Source: Paracamarosporium sp. OC-R06-R3
Taxonomy: Eukaryota > Ascomycota > Dothideomycetes > Pleosporales > Didymosphaeriaceae
Assembly (NCBI GenBank): GCA_019828545.1
Contig: JACVRA010000054.1
Location: 297,503 to 361,502, forward strand
Direction: 5' to 3'
Length of the DNA stretch: 64,000 nucleotides
Part shown: positions 45,585-56,122 of the stretch, one piece after another
Layout: every line of letters starts with the position of its first letter
Position numbering within the stretch: the first letter of the stretch is position 1
Program-made: the position numbers and the translations under genes
Notes under the pieces: generated by a model
Seen by the model: only the letters and a program-made list of their open reading frames with translations
Told to the model about the DNA's origin: nothing
Databases searched by the model: none

Positions 45585-46925
45585 ATGCGAGCCCAAGACA
45601 CGAAACGATCAAACGAGGATTCTGACACATGTGGGGGGGAGATGATTTATGCTGGAGAAAATAACAATATGCGCATCACTCTCAGGCTGGCTGGTTGCGA
45701 CAACGACTTTCAGGTAGCTGAATAGAGGCCACAAACCACTCCGCAGCTGACATTCGACAGGGAATCGCCTACAATCCACCCGAGACGCTTGATTACGGTC
45801 CGCCGCTCCTCAAATTGTTGTCACAGTGCTTCCAGCCCGTGTTCTTCGAATACATGCATAACGAGGAGACACTCAAAAAGCTCGCCAATAATAACATCAA
45901 GAAATGGTCCAACACCAAATTTACGGCCAAATTGAGCTTTGGCAAAGGATTGGCTCGACTTAAGGCCGAGACGGAAGATTTTGAGCCTCATGGCAATGAG
46001 CTGCAGGAACACATACATTACTGCGATGCGACGCCGATGACTGTGCCATCTCTCACGTTGGGTATGAGGTCCGTCGATTACACATACTTGAAAGACTGCA
46101 ACGACCTCATCGGCAAGATCCTGAGCGAGCATGCGACGATGTTCAAAACGAGATGCTTCGGCGATGATAACAACCCATTTCTGGAACAGCTGTTCCAGCT
46201 CATGACAGAGTTCAAAGCGTCGGATCGGCTTATGACGGAACACTTGGTGATTTTGACGTACATATTAGGACGTACGGTTACTATCGACGAAGTCGCTGGA
46301 ATGACCGCGATCCCGAGATCAGCCAAAGGGTTTGGGGGCTCTCGGTTGATGGGCCGCCAGATCAAGCACTGCTTCTTCCATCTCCAGCGAGTTATCTTCA
46401 ATACGATACTGAAGCGAGTTATCAAGAACTTCGAATTATCGAATGGCTGCGACGATTGGGTTGCGGCATTTATTGCTCTGATCGGCGTATTTATGGCATG
46501 CGAGGACCAGCAAAAGACTTTCCATGTCGTCTCGCACTTTGATTTTAAGTCAGGAGTCTTGAACCAAAGTGATTCGAAAGCCCGTGCGCACGAAGCGTGC
46601 GAGTCCATTGACAAGTTTGTGGCATTGATGACTCAAGCCTTTTGCAATCGCATGGGCACCAGAACGCAGAGCGCTAATCTCCATCGTGAGAATGGGCATG
46701 AGTCTTTCGATGCGATATATAAATTGGCGAAGAAAAATCGTAAGTGTCATCTAAACATCATCTAGGACGAACTGATTGCTTTCAGGTGACATGCTAGTGT
46801 CGAAGAAGTCGATCGCTCTATCGGCTATATCCTTGGAAAACTTGCACGACAACAATTCAAGACTGGTCGGCCACTTTCTGCTCCGAGTTCTTGAACTTGA
46901 TAATGATGCGGAACACACGTTCTAG
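45585..46925 (+). CDS. Fungal regulator-like protein lacking a Zn2Cys6 cluster (415 aa)
   Basis: Exons 45585-45713, 45761-46739 and 46786-46925 join in phase (introns 47 and 46 nt, GTAGCT and GTAAGT donors). N-terminus MRAQDTKRSNEDSDTCGGEM. The body (IHYCDATPMTVPSLTLGM, then DLIGKILSEHATMFKTRCFG; ILTYILGRTVTIDEVAGMTA; DDWVAAFIALIGVFMACEDQ) resembles the helical C-terminal regulatory region of a group of Dothideomycete and Sordariomycete Zn2Cys6-type proteins. Here no Cys cluster precedes it: the first exon has a single Cys-Gly-Gly. It may be a truncated paralog, a co-regulator without DNA binding, or the family may not require the cluster. The similarity is from pattern memory. Confidence 0.6.
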
Positions 46926-47552
46926 ACCCGTTCCCTGTGCTAACCCGCCGACGCCACTCGGACGTGTGCGACGCACGTTGACTTCCAATCACAACATCAA
47001 CGCAGCCGCCCCATGAAACCCTGTTTGCCAGCCACCAACGTGATGAACTTGAAACGGCACCGATTGATGAGCTTCGAAGCAAAGCTTGGTGGAAGACTAC
47101 GTAGTGACATGCTAAATCTCATTATGAGCATTATGATAGCTTCGTACATCGCATGAAAATCTCTACTATTCGTTGAATACCGCACAAGGTTATGGATGAT
47201 TTACGATCGTCGAGCCCTCAAATCTCTTGGGTGCATGATCTCTGCTACCTACGAGCATACCCTGTTCTGCTTTCTGCTCCGCTCGCATCAGAACCGCGTG
47301 TCATCAGACCACTAGAGCCACCTTCCTTTTAATGCAAGCGCCCAGATACGCCAAGTGTAGCTATCCGCGTGTCTTCTTTACGAACAAAAGAAACATGTTA
47401 AGGTGGGACCAGACAGTCAAGCCTGTCGTCAGGCCAGGTCGGGCCAGGGGCAGGGTAGTGCAGAGGAAATGATAAAGGCCTACGTCTCCCCGCACCTTTC
47501 CTTCTTCATAACTGGCGTAACCTTCTGCATCTTTCATCTCATCACGCTCACT
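46926..47552. other. Intergenic region carrying a dispersed repeat copy
   Basis: Includes the repeat copy at about 46939-47035 (see separate entry) and the promoter of the C2H2 gene. No gene supported. Confidence 0.5.
46939..47035. repeat. Dispersed repeat, copy A (partner at 55757-55856)
   Basis: Shares CTAACCCGCCG, then CATCAACGCAGCCGCC and GCCAGCCACC with 55757-55856 in the same orientation, with scattered substitutions and a few small indels. The two copies lie about 8.8 kb apart in intergenic DNA. No terminal structure is visible. Confidence 0.7.
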
Positions 47553-48782
47553 ATGTCGCTCCTCATGGTGCTCAGGGATGGATTACTGAGGAGGGATGTT
47601 GACAATAACATGCAGGACAACGCCCAGTGCACCCAGGTCAACCCCGTTCAGAATATCTTGCCTCGCATTTGCGCCCCTCATAATCAGCTCGATCTCCCTC
47701 CATTGAGCGACATTCTTTCCGTGCGCGACCCTCTTGAATCGGATCTCGTTCAACTCCGTCCACTCCTGAATCCTCCCGTACGAAGCACGCAAGTGGATAA
47801 GAGTCGTGTCATAGAGGACCCTGGGGCAGAGGGTCTTGTGGTAGAGGGACTTATGACAGATGGTTCTTTTTCAAGCGATACTGTGGCAGATGAACCTGTG
47901 GAAGATCTTGTGGAAGAACGTCCTGTGACAGACGTAAAAAGTCCTGCCGTACATCTAGCGAACCCCATTCTAGCGGCCCAAGAAGGGAAATCTACAGATG
48001 TGCGCATAACAGGTGAACGGAAAGCATCGTCAAAGTGAGTGACACCAAGAAGCTCCTTTACGTGAGAACTGATTACTGAAAACAGGATAAGGAGGAAGAA
48101 ACCAGACAACAAAAAAACAACCTCGCCCCCTACGGAGCCCTTTCACTCGGACCTTAGATCACTTGTTGGTCTTGCTCCAGTACTATCATTTCCCGAAGTA
48201 AAGGCGCCGCAGTTCTTCTGCACACATTGTCATGAGAAGGGTACTGAAAAAACTTTTAATAAAAAGCCAGACTGGAAACGACACGAATTAGATTATCATA
48301 AGATAGGGTGCCAATGGCACTGTAAGGTTCAACACTGCACGGAGGTTTTCTACATTGGAAACGAAACTAGAATCCATTCACTGCGGGACCACAACACCAC
48401 AACGAGACAGTACAAGGTGACTGAATCGAAGCGTCTCTACGCCTGTGGGTTTGGTAGTTGTCGAATGCTCAACTACAATCATGACGACCATTGTGATCAC
48501 GTTGCATGGCATATGAGTAAAGGCCACTCTGATTGGGACTTTAATTCGACTATTCGAAACCTGCTCAAGCATCCTGATCTATCGAGACCCTGGAAGCTGG
48601 TCTGCAAAAGTCAATGTCTTTCTTCTCATGTCACCAGCGCCGATCTACGTTGGCACCCTGAAACAGACATTAGGCGCCGCTTAGAGCACTTCGATTTTGG
48701 AGATTTCTTCGATTTCCTCAATATTGTTTTTACTGAAGGCTGCTCGGGGAGGCAAGCAACAAATGGCATAAAGAATGACTAG
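47553..48782 (+). CDS. C2H2-type zinc-finger protein
   Basis: Exons 47553-48034 and 48086-48782 join in phase 2 (51-nt intron GTGAGT...AACAG); 392 residues from ATG 47553 (context CACTATG). An upstream in-frame ATG at 47469 would add a hydrophobic stretch atypical for a nuclear protein, so I chose the later one. The N-terminal half is acidic and disordered (residues 1-160). A basic segment (IRRKKPDNKK) follows the splice. Cys/His units then occur: FFCTHCHEKG ... WKRHELDYHK, a CQWHCKVQHC ... HSLRDH unit and YACGFGSC ... DHVAWHMSKGH. These match the imperfect C2H2 fingers of fungal transcription-factor-like proteins. The C-terminus (RHLEHFDFGDFF-like) is acidic-aromatic. Targets unknown. Confidence 0.75.
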
Positions 48783-49161
48783 GGGAATTTTTGACAACAT
48801 TTCATGTATCTCTCACTTATTAGTTCTACTTGGCAATAGCATGATGATTAAAGTCTTGACAACTTAGTGACGGTCCAGCATTCAGTGCGTAGCCTATGTG
48901 AATGCATAACCTTTGAACTCGTGACAAGTACCAAGGATTAGCTATCGGGAAAGCAACGCAGCGCGACAGGCATTGATGGGCGCGTTAGATGAGCAAGGCG
49001 TGGCTTGCATATAGCCCGTTTAGTGGTTGCCTCTCACCGTTAGTTCTTGGTTACAGCATGACATATTTATTCATTGCATTCGCCTGCTGGATCTCTTTGA
49101 TCTACCACCCCAGAACTACGACTATTAACGCAACTGCCATCTACCACAGACCACACCCAAT

Positions 49162-49433
49162 ATGACGTCTGCTGCTCCCAGCAAAGCTCAGAAGCAGACA
49201 CAAAAAGATGTGCTAGCAGGAAAATGCGCTAGTGAATGTCCACATGTTGGAAAACCATGTCAAATGGTGAAGGGTGATGAGGCAACGTATGTGGTGAGGG
49301 GTTTCAACGTTGGCGCCTCTATCCCGTATCCTAAACCAAGGAACACCGCGCAAGAAGGTATGTTTGGGTGAATTCCAATGCTCCAGTGCTGATTTTAGAA
49401 GGCGAATCCAACGAAGAAAAGACTGTTAAATGA
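49162..49433 (+). CDS. Small Cys-containing protein (76 aa), two exons
   Basis: Exons 49162-49357 and 49399-49433 join in phase 1 (41-nt intron GTATGT...TTTAG). Starts MTSAAPSKAQKQTQKDVLAG; the centre has KCASECPHVGKPC (Cys spacing x3, x6), then KGDEATYVVRGFNVGASIPY, and it ends in an acidic tail. No signal peptide, so it is unlikely to be secreted by the classical route. Without splicing it would be 69 residues. No family recognised; the CxxxCxxxxxxC pattern could bind a metal. Confidence 0.5.
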
Positions 49434-49817
49434 AAGTTAAGGTGTAGCCATGGCTTGAGGTGCCGCTATGGGCAACCTAGCTGTCTCGAGTCAGATCTAC
49501 TTTAATTGCTAGCTACATACATGCGTGAAGCATTGGATTGCAAGCGTCCTCATCCAAGCTACATGCCTGAAGAGCCCCACTGATGTGTACGATCACGATC
49601 AGCTACCCTGCTCCTTGATACCTTGCATACATGATGACGCAAATCAGATATTCAGCTCGTTTCGAGGTAAGCATAGTACGACAAATGGCGTTTTCCAATG
49701 CAACCATCAGATAGCTCACGTTTCCCCGCATGCCAAGCACCCCCATCGCCGATGCTATATCAAGCTGATGGGACCTCTTTGTTTCGATCGAGCATACTCA
49801 TCTTCACAATCGGGAAC
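49434..49817. other. Short intergenic region
   Basis: Promoter of the alpha/beta-hydrolase gene. No gene; a frame from 49525 is random. Confidence 0.4.
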
Positions 49818-51144
49818 ATGGACGTTAACAATTTCCGTTGTCTCGATGGCTTGAATCGCCCAGGAATGCCAGAGCTAAAAGCGACACCCGAGCAGGAGCT
49901 TCTCTATAAGAACTTTATATCCTTTGATATTACTGTCGATGAGTATCGCATTCATGTGCAAGCGGACAAAAAGGCCCTTAACGGCAAATTCAAAGGCACA
50001 TGCCCCGTTATTTTGAAATGGGTAGGGGGAGGTTGGGTACGTTTCTTTGACTAGCCCCCTTCTTATCATGACTGAGCATGGCTAGTGGACAAACACCCCG
50101 AATTTCTCCGCTTGGCGCCAGCTTCATGAGAAGTCGCTGCATCGCCCTGGGATGTTTATATTCACCATGTACCCTCGACTTGTCCCCGAGAATGACTTCC
50201 GCGGAATGCTAGAGGGATGCATTGATTTTGCAACTTGCTTTAAGCCTCAAAATTTGGTAAAAGTCGAGACTGCGATCAAGGAATTATTCCTGGACATGAA
50301 AGCGACGCTACAAGAACAGTTTCTTGCCTGCTCATATAGTGCAGGAGGACTCTGGCACGCAATGACGTTGCTATGTTTTCCAGAAGTCAACATCCGGTCA
50401 GCACAACTTTTGTACCCAGCGATCGGGCTTTATAGGCCAAAGCTAGAACTCTATCGGGGGGTTGAAGTCACTGCCAAACAAGCAGTCGAAAGTGCTCTCA
50501 ACTGGTTTGATGATGCAAGCAAGGTCCGACCAGGCAATTGCCCAGGACGAGGAAGGATTCCCCCTTCAGGTATGGGAGGAGGTACGGCATTGTGTACTAC
50601 ATGGACCTTGTTCAAGATCGGAGACGAACTTGAACATATCACCCTGTTTGAGGCGCTTTGCCAGCCTTGTAGTATCTTGGAGCTTGTAAACATTGTCGAC
50701 AAATCACACGACTACGTTGACGTTGGAAAGAAAATGTTGATCCATCCCGATCTTATTGTGGAGTGTAGTTGTATCTTTGAGAGGCTTGGAGAGGATGGAC
50801 TTCGCAACATCGGTTTACGATACCTACCAACAGTTGATGCACTGGAGTTTATTCAAAAAAAAGCATTACCTAACGTATACCATCCCCGGAAGCCGCTGAG
50901 GTTAGCGATGGTTCAGGGAACAGAGGACACGAAAACCCCGCTGGAAAATGCAGCATCGTTAAGCAATTTTTTCCATCGGAATGAAGCGGAAGTTCTCTTT
51001 AAGAAGGTGCAGGGTGCACCTCATGCATTTGATATGCAGACTGTAGAAGACGAAACAGGAAAAAAGTACGAGTGCAACTGGAATGAGATACATCAATGGT
51101 CGGCAGAAGTGATGGGTTGGAAAGGTGAAGCAAATGACATGTGA
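49818..51144 (+). CDS. Alpha/beta-hydrolase-fold protein
   Basis: Exons 49818-50036 and 50086-51144 join in phase 0 (49-nt intron GTACGT...GGCTAG); 425 residues from MDVNNFRCLDGLNRPGMPEL. The oxyanion-type strand VILKWVGGGW (64-73) matches the HGGGW element of the alpha/beta-hydrolase-3 group, with Trp-Val in place of His at the start. The nucleophile elbow is CSYSAGG with Ser158. A plausible acid is in VQGTEDTKTP, and the catalytic His is in GAPHAFD. It contains an insert of about 100 residues between elbow and acid (DVGKKMLIHPDLIVECSC region). No signal peptide. Substrates in this family are esters or lactones, including secondary metabolites. The exact reaction is unknown. Confidence 0.75.
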
Positions 51145-51658
51145 ACAGTTCGGCGAACTCTGTTATTTAATGGTTAGTTCTTTTATGAAAGAGTTGTATT
51201 CTTGTTCTTCACATGCATTAATCTGGATTTGAAGCTGTAGCGTAATCGGCGTCTACCATCCAGGTAGTCCCTCCTAAGAGGAATAGTAGTGATCCTCTGC
51301 TAAGCCGACTATAGTCCACGTTCTAGATCATCGTTGTGCCCCTATCCGTGCCCTATATTTATATCGCTTGTTTCTCATCTTCTACAAATACTTCCTATCA
51401 CCGACTCATGCAAACAATTACGAGAAGACCTGCACTAAGCCACTGTTCCGTTATCGCTCAAGGCTTTCTGCTATCGCACACCGGCTACTGTGTGCGCCTG
51501 TTCCCCTACGGGCTCATTTATATTAACCTTGCTCTGTCGCCCTTGACTCAGATTCCCATCAACGATCACCTACCCATTTCCCCTCCCTCGAAGGGTCCCT
51601 GTTGTTTTCTCCCGCAGCGGGACCTCCAATTTCTGTTACCTACGTTGCGCACTTAGGT
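51145..51658. other. Intergenic region carrying a dispersed repeat copy
   Basis: Includes repeat copy 51255-51353 and the promoter of the Ras-like gene. The frame 51336-51656 is not conserved. Confidence 0.45.
51255..51353. repeat. Dispersed repeat, copy A (partner at 55605-55720)
   Basis: Shares ACGTTCTAGATC and surrounding sequence (GTGATCCTCTGCTAAGCCGA versus ATCACATGCTGAGCCGATTA) with 55605-55720 in the same orientation, plus a weaker match further left (AGGTAGTCCCTC / AGGTGGTCCCTC). Confidence 0.65.
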
Positions 51659-52630
51659 ATGGAGGAAGAGTACAATATCGTCGTTCTTGGTTCAGGTGAG
51701 TCTGTCTCCAAGGCGAACGCAGGTTTCGCTAACGGTCAAACGTCCAGGTGGGGTGGGGTGAGGCAATCGTCCCTGTTGAACATACCACATTCACTAACGA
51801 ACTTCTCTGCATAGCAAAAGCTGCCTTACCGGTATGTCGTCGAATGTTATTGCAAGCGTGTAGATACTAATAATGCAGAACAATTCGTGAACGATCTTTG
51901 GTAAATATCTCGTAAACTCCATACTACGTCAACTGAGTCAGAATAGGGTAGAATCATACGATCCCACGATCGAAGATTCATATCGCAAAACTGTTAACAT
52001 CGATGTTGGTAACATACGTGATTCGCAAGATCCAGCTAAGTCGTAATCTCAGGGCCGACAGATTGTTCTTGAGATCTTGGACACTGCTGGGACGGAGCAG
52101 TTCACAGCAATGAGGTAGTATTGTAAACCTTTCTATTTGACTTGCTATTCTAACCCACTTCCAGGGAGCTTTACGTATTTTATACTGATCTTTTCTAGTT
52201 AATTGTTGCTAACAGCTTGCAGATAAAGCAAGGGCAAGGATTCCTGCTTGTCTTCTCTATCGTCGACAAGTCATCTTTGTCAGAACTCCTAGAACTGATA
52301 GAGCAGATACGGAAAATCAAAAAAGACAGTGCGTCCACCTCTTTGCCAGGCCCTGTGCCTATGGTAATTGCTGGGAACAAATGCGACCTTGAGGACATGC
52401 GAAAGGTGTCAAGAAAAGAAGTTTCAGAACTCTTGGGCGTTTTAGGATATCCCCTATATTACGAAGTTAGCGCCCGGGAAAATATTCAAGTCGGTGAAAT
52501 TTTCCTTAAGCTTACTGAGCAGCTTGTCGAGAAAGATATGAAGAATAGTTCAGCGAACAAGACAAGACCAGAAGGATGTTACTCCCAGCGCGCAACTAGT
52601 CGCCATAGATTTAGATGCACCATATTGTAA
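51659..52630 (+). CDS. Rap/Ras-like small GTPase, eight exons
   Basis: Exons 51659-51695, 51748-51757 (10 nt), 51815-51831, 51879-51900, 51947-52004, 52053-52114, 52165-52174 (10 nt) and 52223-52630. All phases close; 207 residues. Motifs: G1 GSGGVGKS (11-18), switch I YDPTIEDSYRK (33-43), G3/switch II DTAGTEQF (58-65), G4 NKCD (124-127), G5-like EVSARE (153-158) and a C-terminal CaaX box CTIL (204-207). The position equivalent to Ras Gln61 is Thr62, as in Rap proteins and unlike Ras. A final Leu in CaaX predicts geranylgeranylation. The switch I effector region matches Ras/Rap. This fits a Rap/Rsr1-like signalling GTPase at membranes, probably a divergent paralog of the conserved Ras or Rsr1. 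Intron 5 has a GTTGGT donor, chosen because it restores both phase and family length. Confidence 0.9.
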
Positions 52631-53063
52631 AGTGAAGCGGGGGATCGCGATATTGTTCATTGAATGCTCAAACACTTTCGACTCGAATAGGATCTGTCTA
52701 TATTGAAAAGTCTACAAGAAACCTCGAAATTGCGGTCGACCTTTGTTATGTTTCCCGTTTAAGCACCGCCGAACAGACCTTGAGTGGAATTGGTGCAACT
52801 TTCAGCCCCTGAATGATCCGGTGATTGCCTCTACCTGCTATGCGTTGACCATAGCTTTAAGCTTACCTGAAGTCTACTCGCCCACAAGCCACCAATATGG
52901 TGCCAAGGTGCGAGCAGTGTTTAACCCCGCCCGCCACACTCGCTTGGATTCAGGGGCCCTCGAGACCTAAGAGGGTTCCAATACATATAACATACAAGCT
53001 ACCCACCCAGTGACTCTTAGCACAGATAATCTCCAGAGAGCGATTCGTAGCACTGCCATCACC
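52631..53063. other. Short intergenic region
   Basis: No gene. Contains the promoter of the Zn2Cys6 gene (ATACATATAACATAC at about 52980). Confidence 0.4.
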
Positions 53064-55182
53064 ATGAAACGCCCAATAGCATGGTAAGTACTTCCTGTCT
53101 ATTATCTAGCAGACTTAACATGGAGCTCTATAGTTTAGAATGCCATCGGAAAAAGATAACATGCAACAAAAAGAAGCCTCTCTGCAACCGGTGTTCTCGA
53201 TATTCACTTGAATGCATTTCCCCGCCAGACTGCATCGATGGAGGCTTTGTCAGTCAACACAATGGATTTTTTTTCAAAAAGTCTATTTGGATCCGGATTC
53301 CTCAGAGCAGTAAGACCCGCAGATTTTCCTAGTATCGTCCTAACAGCTTTCAGTAACGTTCATCACTACCAATAATCCTTGTAAGGACCCCGAATTTTGC
53401 CTGGGGTTGGAAGACATATCTGCATTCGATAAACTCCCAACACTTCAGGTACGTGCGTTGGAAGATATCCCGACCAGTTTCTGAGCCTTGTTTAGCATTG
53501 GGTCCAGAAATTTGTTATGAGAATGTTCCCATACAGTGACCTCTATAATAGCTGTCGCCCAGGCGGAGCCATAAACTGCTGCAGTACATGGGCGCTTCCC
53601 AGTAACACTGTCATGAAGATAGCCCAGAATTCTGGGCTGGTGATTCCAGAGGAGTTTAGGGAATTAGAACTTTGGCGAGTTGCACAGCAGGTCAACTTAC
53701 TTTTCCTCAATTTCTTAGTATGTACCTTACTCAGACTCTATACACAGCGGCTAATACTGCCAGGAACTAGTGGATATCCATCATAATGATGCACATAGCC
53801 TCTCTTCGGAGCTTCAACAGCAGCTCCAGATAAAGCTACCACAGGATCTATACGATGGTATTCTGCAGGACATGGTCTGCATACGGCGAGAGTTACGGAT
53901 AGTACATGAGTCACCACTATTGTGGATGATTGAAGAAAGTCTGCTATCGCTCTCACCTTATCCTAGGGATCATAGTCCTTCCTTTGTAGAAATTTTGAAG
54001 CAAGATTTGATAGGGAAAGGATTATCTAGCACACAGCTAGCAGTAAGTATGATGTTGTATAACTAAGTCCTAATTAACTCTTACTAGTACAACTCTATAC
54101 GCGAATTCTTCTATTACGAGGCGTTTGGAAGCCTTCAAAGCTGTCTTCCATATAGTGTTTCTAATCCGTTCTCTTTTTGGGTCCATCCCAATCGTGTAGG
54201 TCTTATACAGAAGTACGGATCGTCTTACGATCATCACGAATTACAGTTTCGTGAAAGGCAATTCATTGTATCTCAGCTGACCCAAGATTACTTACGGTTC
54301 ATAGTAAGGGAAGACTGTATATGGATCCTGTAACTTCTAACAAAGAACAGAGTCTTGCTGGTAGGAAAATCCTTGCACCTAAGGATCACCTGGATCAGCT
54401 GGAGAATGCGATTTTATTCTGCCACCTTTTGTACTACGCACTCAAGACCAAAGCGCGGACTAAGGTTCTAAATATGATCCACGAGAGGATTGATGCACAT
54501 ATTCAATCTCTAGGTTCAAGAGCTACAGCGGTCGACAACCCAGACGATCTAGTGGACGACCCAGTGGACGACACAGCAGACGACATGAGTGACACAGCGG
54601 ACGATATAGTGGATACTGTTCAAAACGTCTTGAATATCGAGAATCCAGAGCATATCATCTGCTTTTTATCGAATCGGTTGGAATGTTTGGATAAGCCGGA
54701 CCTTTTGCGCATCATATCACAGTGGGTCAATCTTGTCCGGGGGACTAAGCGGAATAATCGAAAACATAGCAAATACAAAACAGGGAAACGACCATCCTGG
54801 TGGCCTGAGTCCTTACCTTACATACAACCCAGTCACCTGAATGCTTATGGTACGTACAATACTCATAACTCGTTACGCCTAGACTGAAAACAAAGTAGAT
54901 GCAGCAAACTTAGGGGCCTCCTTGATATGCCACTATAAAGATTTGGAAAGGCTCAAAACCGCGGCAAGAACGGAAATCTCCTGCGTGAACTTCGAGGATC
55001 AAAGAACCTTTAGTCCCCTGGAGACTGAGAGGGTTGATAATATCTTTAAACAGATATTTGAAGTTGCTCGGAACCACAGAGAGTATGTTAAGAACCCGGG
55101 GGGTTACACTGGCCCAAGGAAGCTTGTATGGAGGAAGCTACCTCCTTTGGGCAAATTCATTGGAATTAAGTGGTTCAAATAG
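53064..55182 (+). CDS. Zn2Cys6 fungal transcription factor
   Basis: Eight exons: 53064-53083, 53134-53309, 53354-53448, 53496-53717, 53764-54042, 54088-54303, 54351-54849 and 54899-55182. Introns are 44-50 nt with good signals. 596 residues. The Zn2Cys6 cluster is split by intron 1 and reads CLECHRKKITC, then CNRCSRYSLEC (Cys 7, 10, 17, 24, 27 and 34). Only this splice restores the first Cys. The middle is helical (ELWRVAQQVNLLFLNFL, LLWMIEESLLSLSPYPRD), followed by an Asp-rich repeat of DDPVDDTADD type at about residues 415-440. The C-terminal block HSKYKTGKRPSWWPESL, then HLNAY, matches the DUF2841-type domain often linked to this cluster. It binds DNA in the nucleus; targets are unknown. 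It is placed directly before the ABC transporter gene. Confidence 0.85.
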
Positions 55183-55345
55183 CTATGGCCAATCTGTTCT
55201 GTTCACGCTACATGTAACATCATAGTAGACGATGTCCAAGTGGTGTGGTTATAAGATAGTTTGCACGGTCGGTTTGTGATGTAATTTGGTATCCTCGCCA
55301 CCGTGGCCGAAGCGTGCAATTCGTTGTGATTAAAGTCTTAGGACC

Positions 55346-55432
55346 TACTGAGTAACGGTACTGCATCAGTATGCAGCTCTGACCCGTTAGGTCCCACACC
55401 TACCACTGCATTACGGTTAAATCCTTTTCGAG
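55346..55432. repeat. Dispersed repeat, copy A (partner at 59127-59210)
   Basis: Shares GAGTAACGGTACTGCATCAG, then GCTCTGACCC/GCTCCGACCC, CCACACCTACCAC/TCACACCCACCAC and ATCCTTTT with 59127-59210 in the same orientation. The pair flanks the ABC transporter gene. Confidence 0.8.
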
Positions 55433-55604
55433 TTGGGGTTCGGTATCACAACAGATGCCTCCAAGCCACTCCTCTCCCGCCCAATCGTGGTACGCTTGGT
55501 GCTGCGTGTGTTATCAACATGAGTCTAAAGCTACAGCATTATTGGCGTATACCAAGCCCCTGTTCATTAATTCTACGACTTGGACGTCCGTACTCGCCTG
55601 CAGC

Positions 55605-55720
55605 TTAAGGTGGTCCCTCGTGCCGCGTGCGCTGCTCCGCGTAGGAGGACCAATGGCAATCACATGCTGAGCCGATTATAATCTACGTTCTAGATCGGTC
55701 ATCGTGCCCCTGACGGTTCC
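55605..55720. repeat. Dispersed repeat, copy B of the 51255 family
   Basis: See 51255-51353; same orientation, moderately diverged. Confidence 0.65.
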
Positions 55721-55756
55721 TTGCATGCATGGGCAAGCATGTGGATGTGTGTGTGC

Positions 55757-55856
55757 TAACCCGCCGGCGCCACTCGGGCGTATTCGACGCACGCCGCGAT
55801 GACTTCCAATCATCACATCAACGCAGCCGCCCTATGAAACGCTATTCGCCAGCCAC
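55757..55856. repeat. Dispersed repeat, copy B of the 46939 family
   Basis: See 46939-47035; same orientation, moderately diverged. Confidence 0.7.
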
Positions 55857-56061
55857 CGGCTCTGTAAGAAGTGTGGATCCCCGATCTCGACCTTGGTACG
55901 TGGGGGATGGCTGATGCAGCGTTGATCTGCTCGCCGATGTCGGAAACATGTAGCCTAGGAGGCGCCTTTCATGCGTGGTGAGCGGGAGATGGGGCCAACT
56001 AGGGCACCTCGTTTGAATGCAGTCGCCGCAGTTCCTCGGAGGCCTTGGCTCTACACTACGG

Positions 56062-56069
56062 TATATATA
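56062..56069 (+). promoter_or_regulatory. TATA box of the ABC transporter gene
   Basis: TATATATA within CGGTATATATAGAGC, 54 bp before the ATG at 56123. This is close for a TATA element, so the 5' UTR would be short. Confidence 0.5.
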
Positions 56070-56122
56070 GAGCATAACGTAGGAAAGTCTGGCTATCTGA
56101 CTAGCTACTACATCGTGGAAAG

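Larger units (their letters stand above)
55183..56122. other. Repeat-rich intergenic region before the ABC transporter
   Basis: Contains three dispersed-repeat segments (55346-55432, 55605-55720, 55757-55856), each with a partner elsewhere in the window, and the ABC-gene promoter. No gene is supported. Confidence 0.55.

Noticed and set aside
46078..46614. 178-codon minus-strand frame
   Set aside because: Antisense to the three-exon regulator-like gene.
51336..51656. 106-codon plus-strand frame before the Ras-like gene
   Set aside because: Overlaps a repeat copy and the promoter; no conserved segment.
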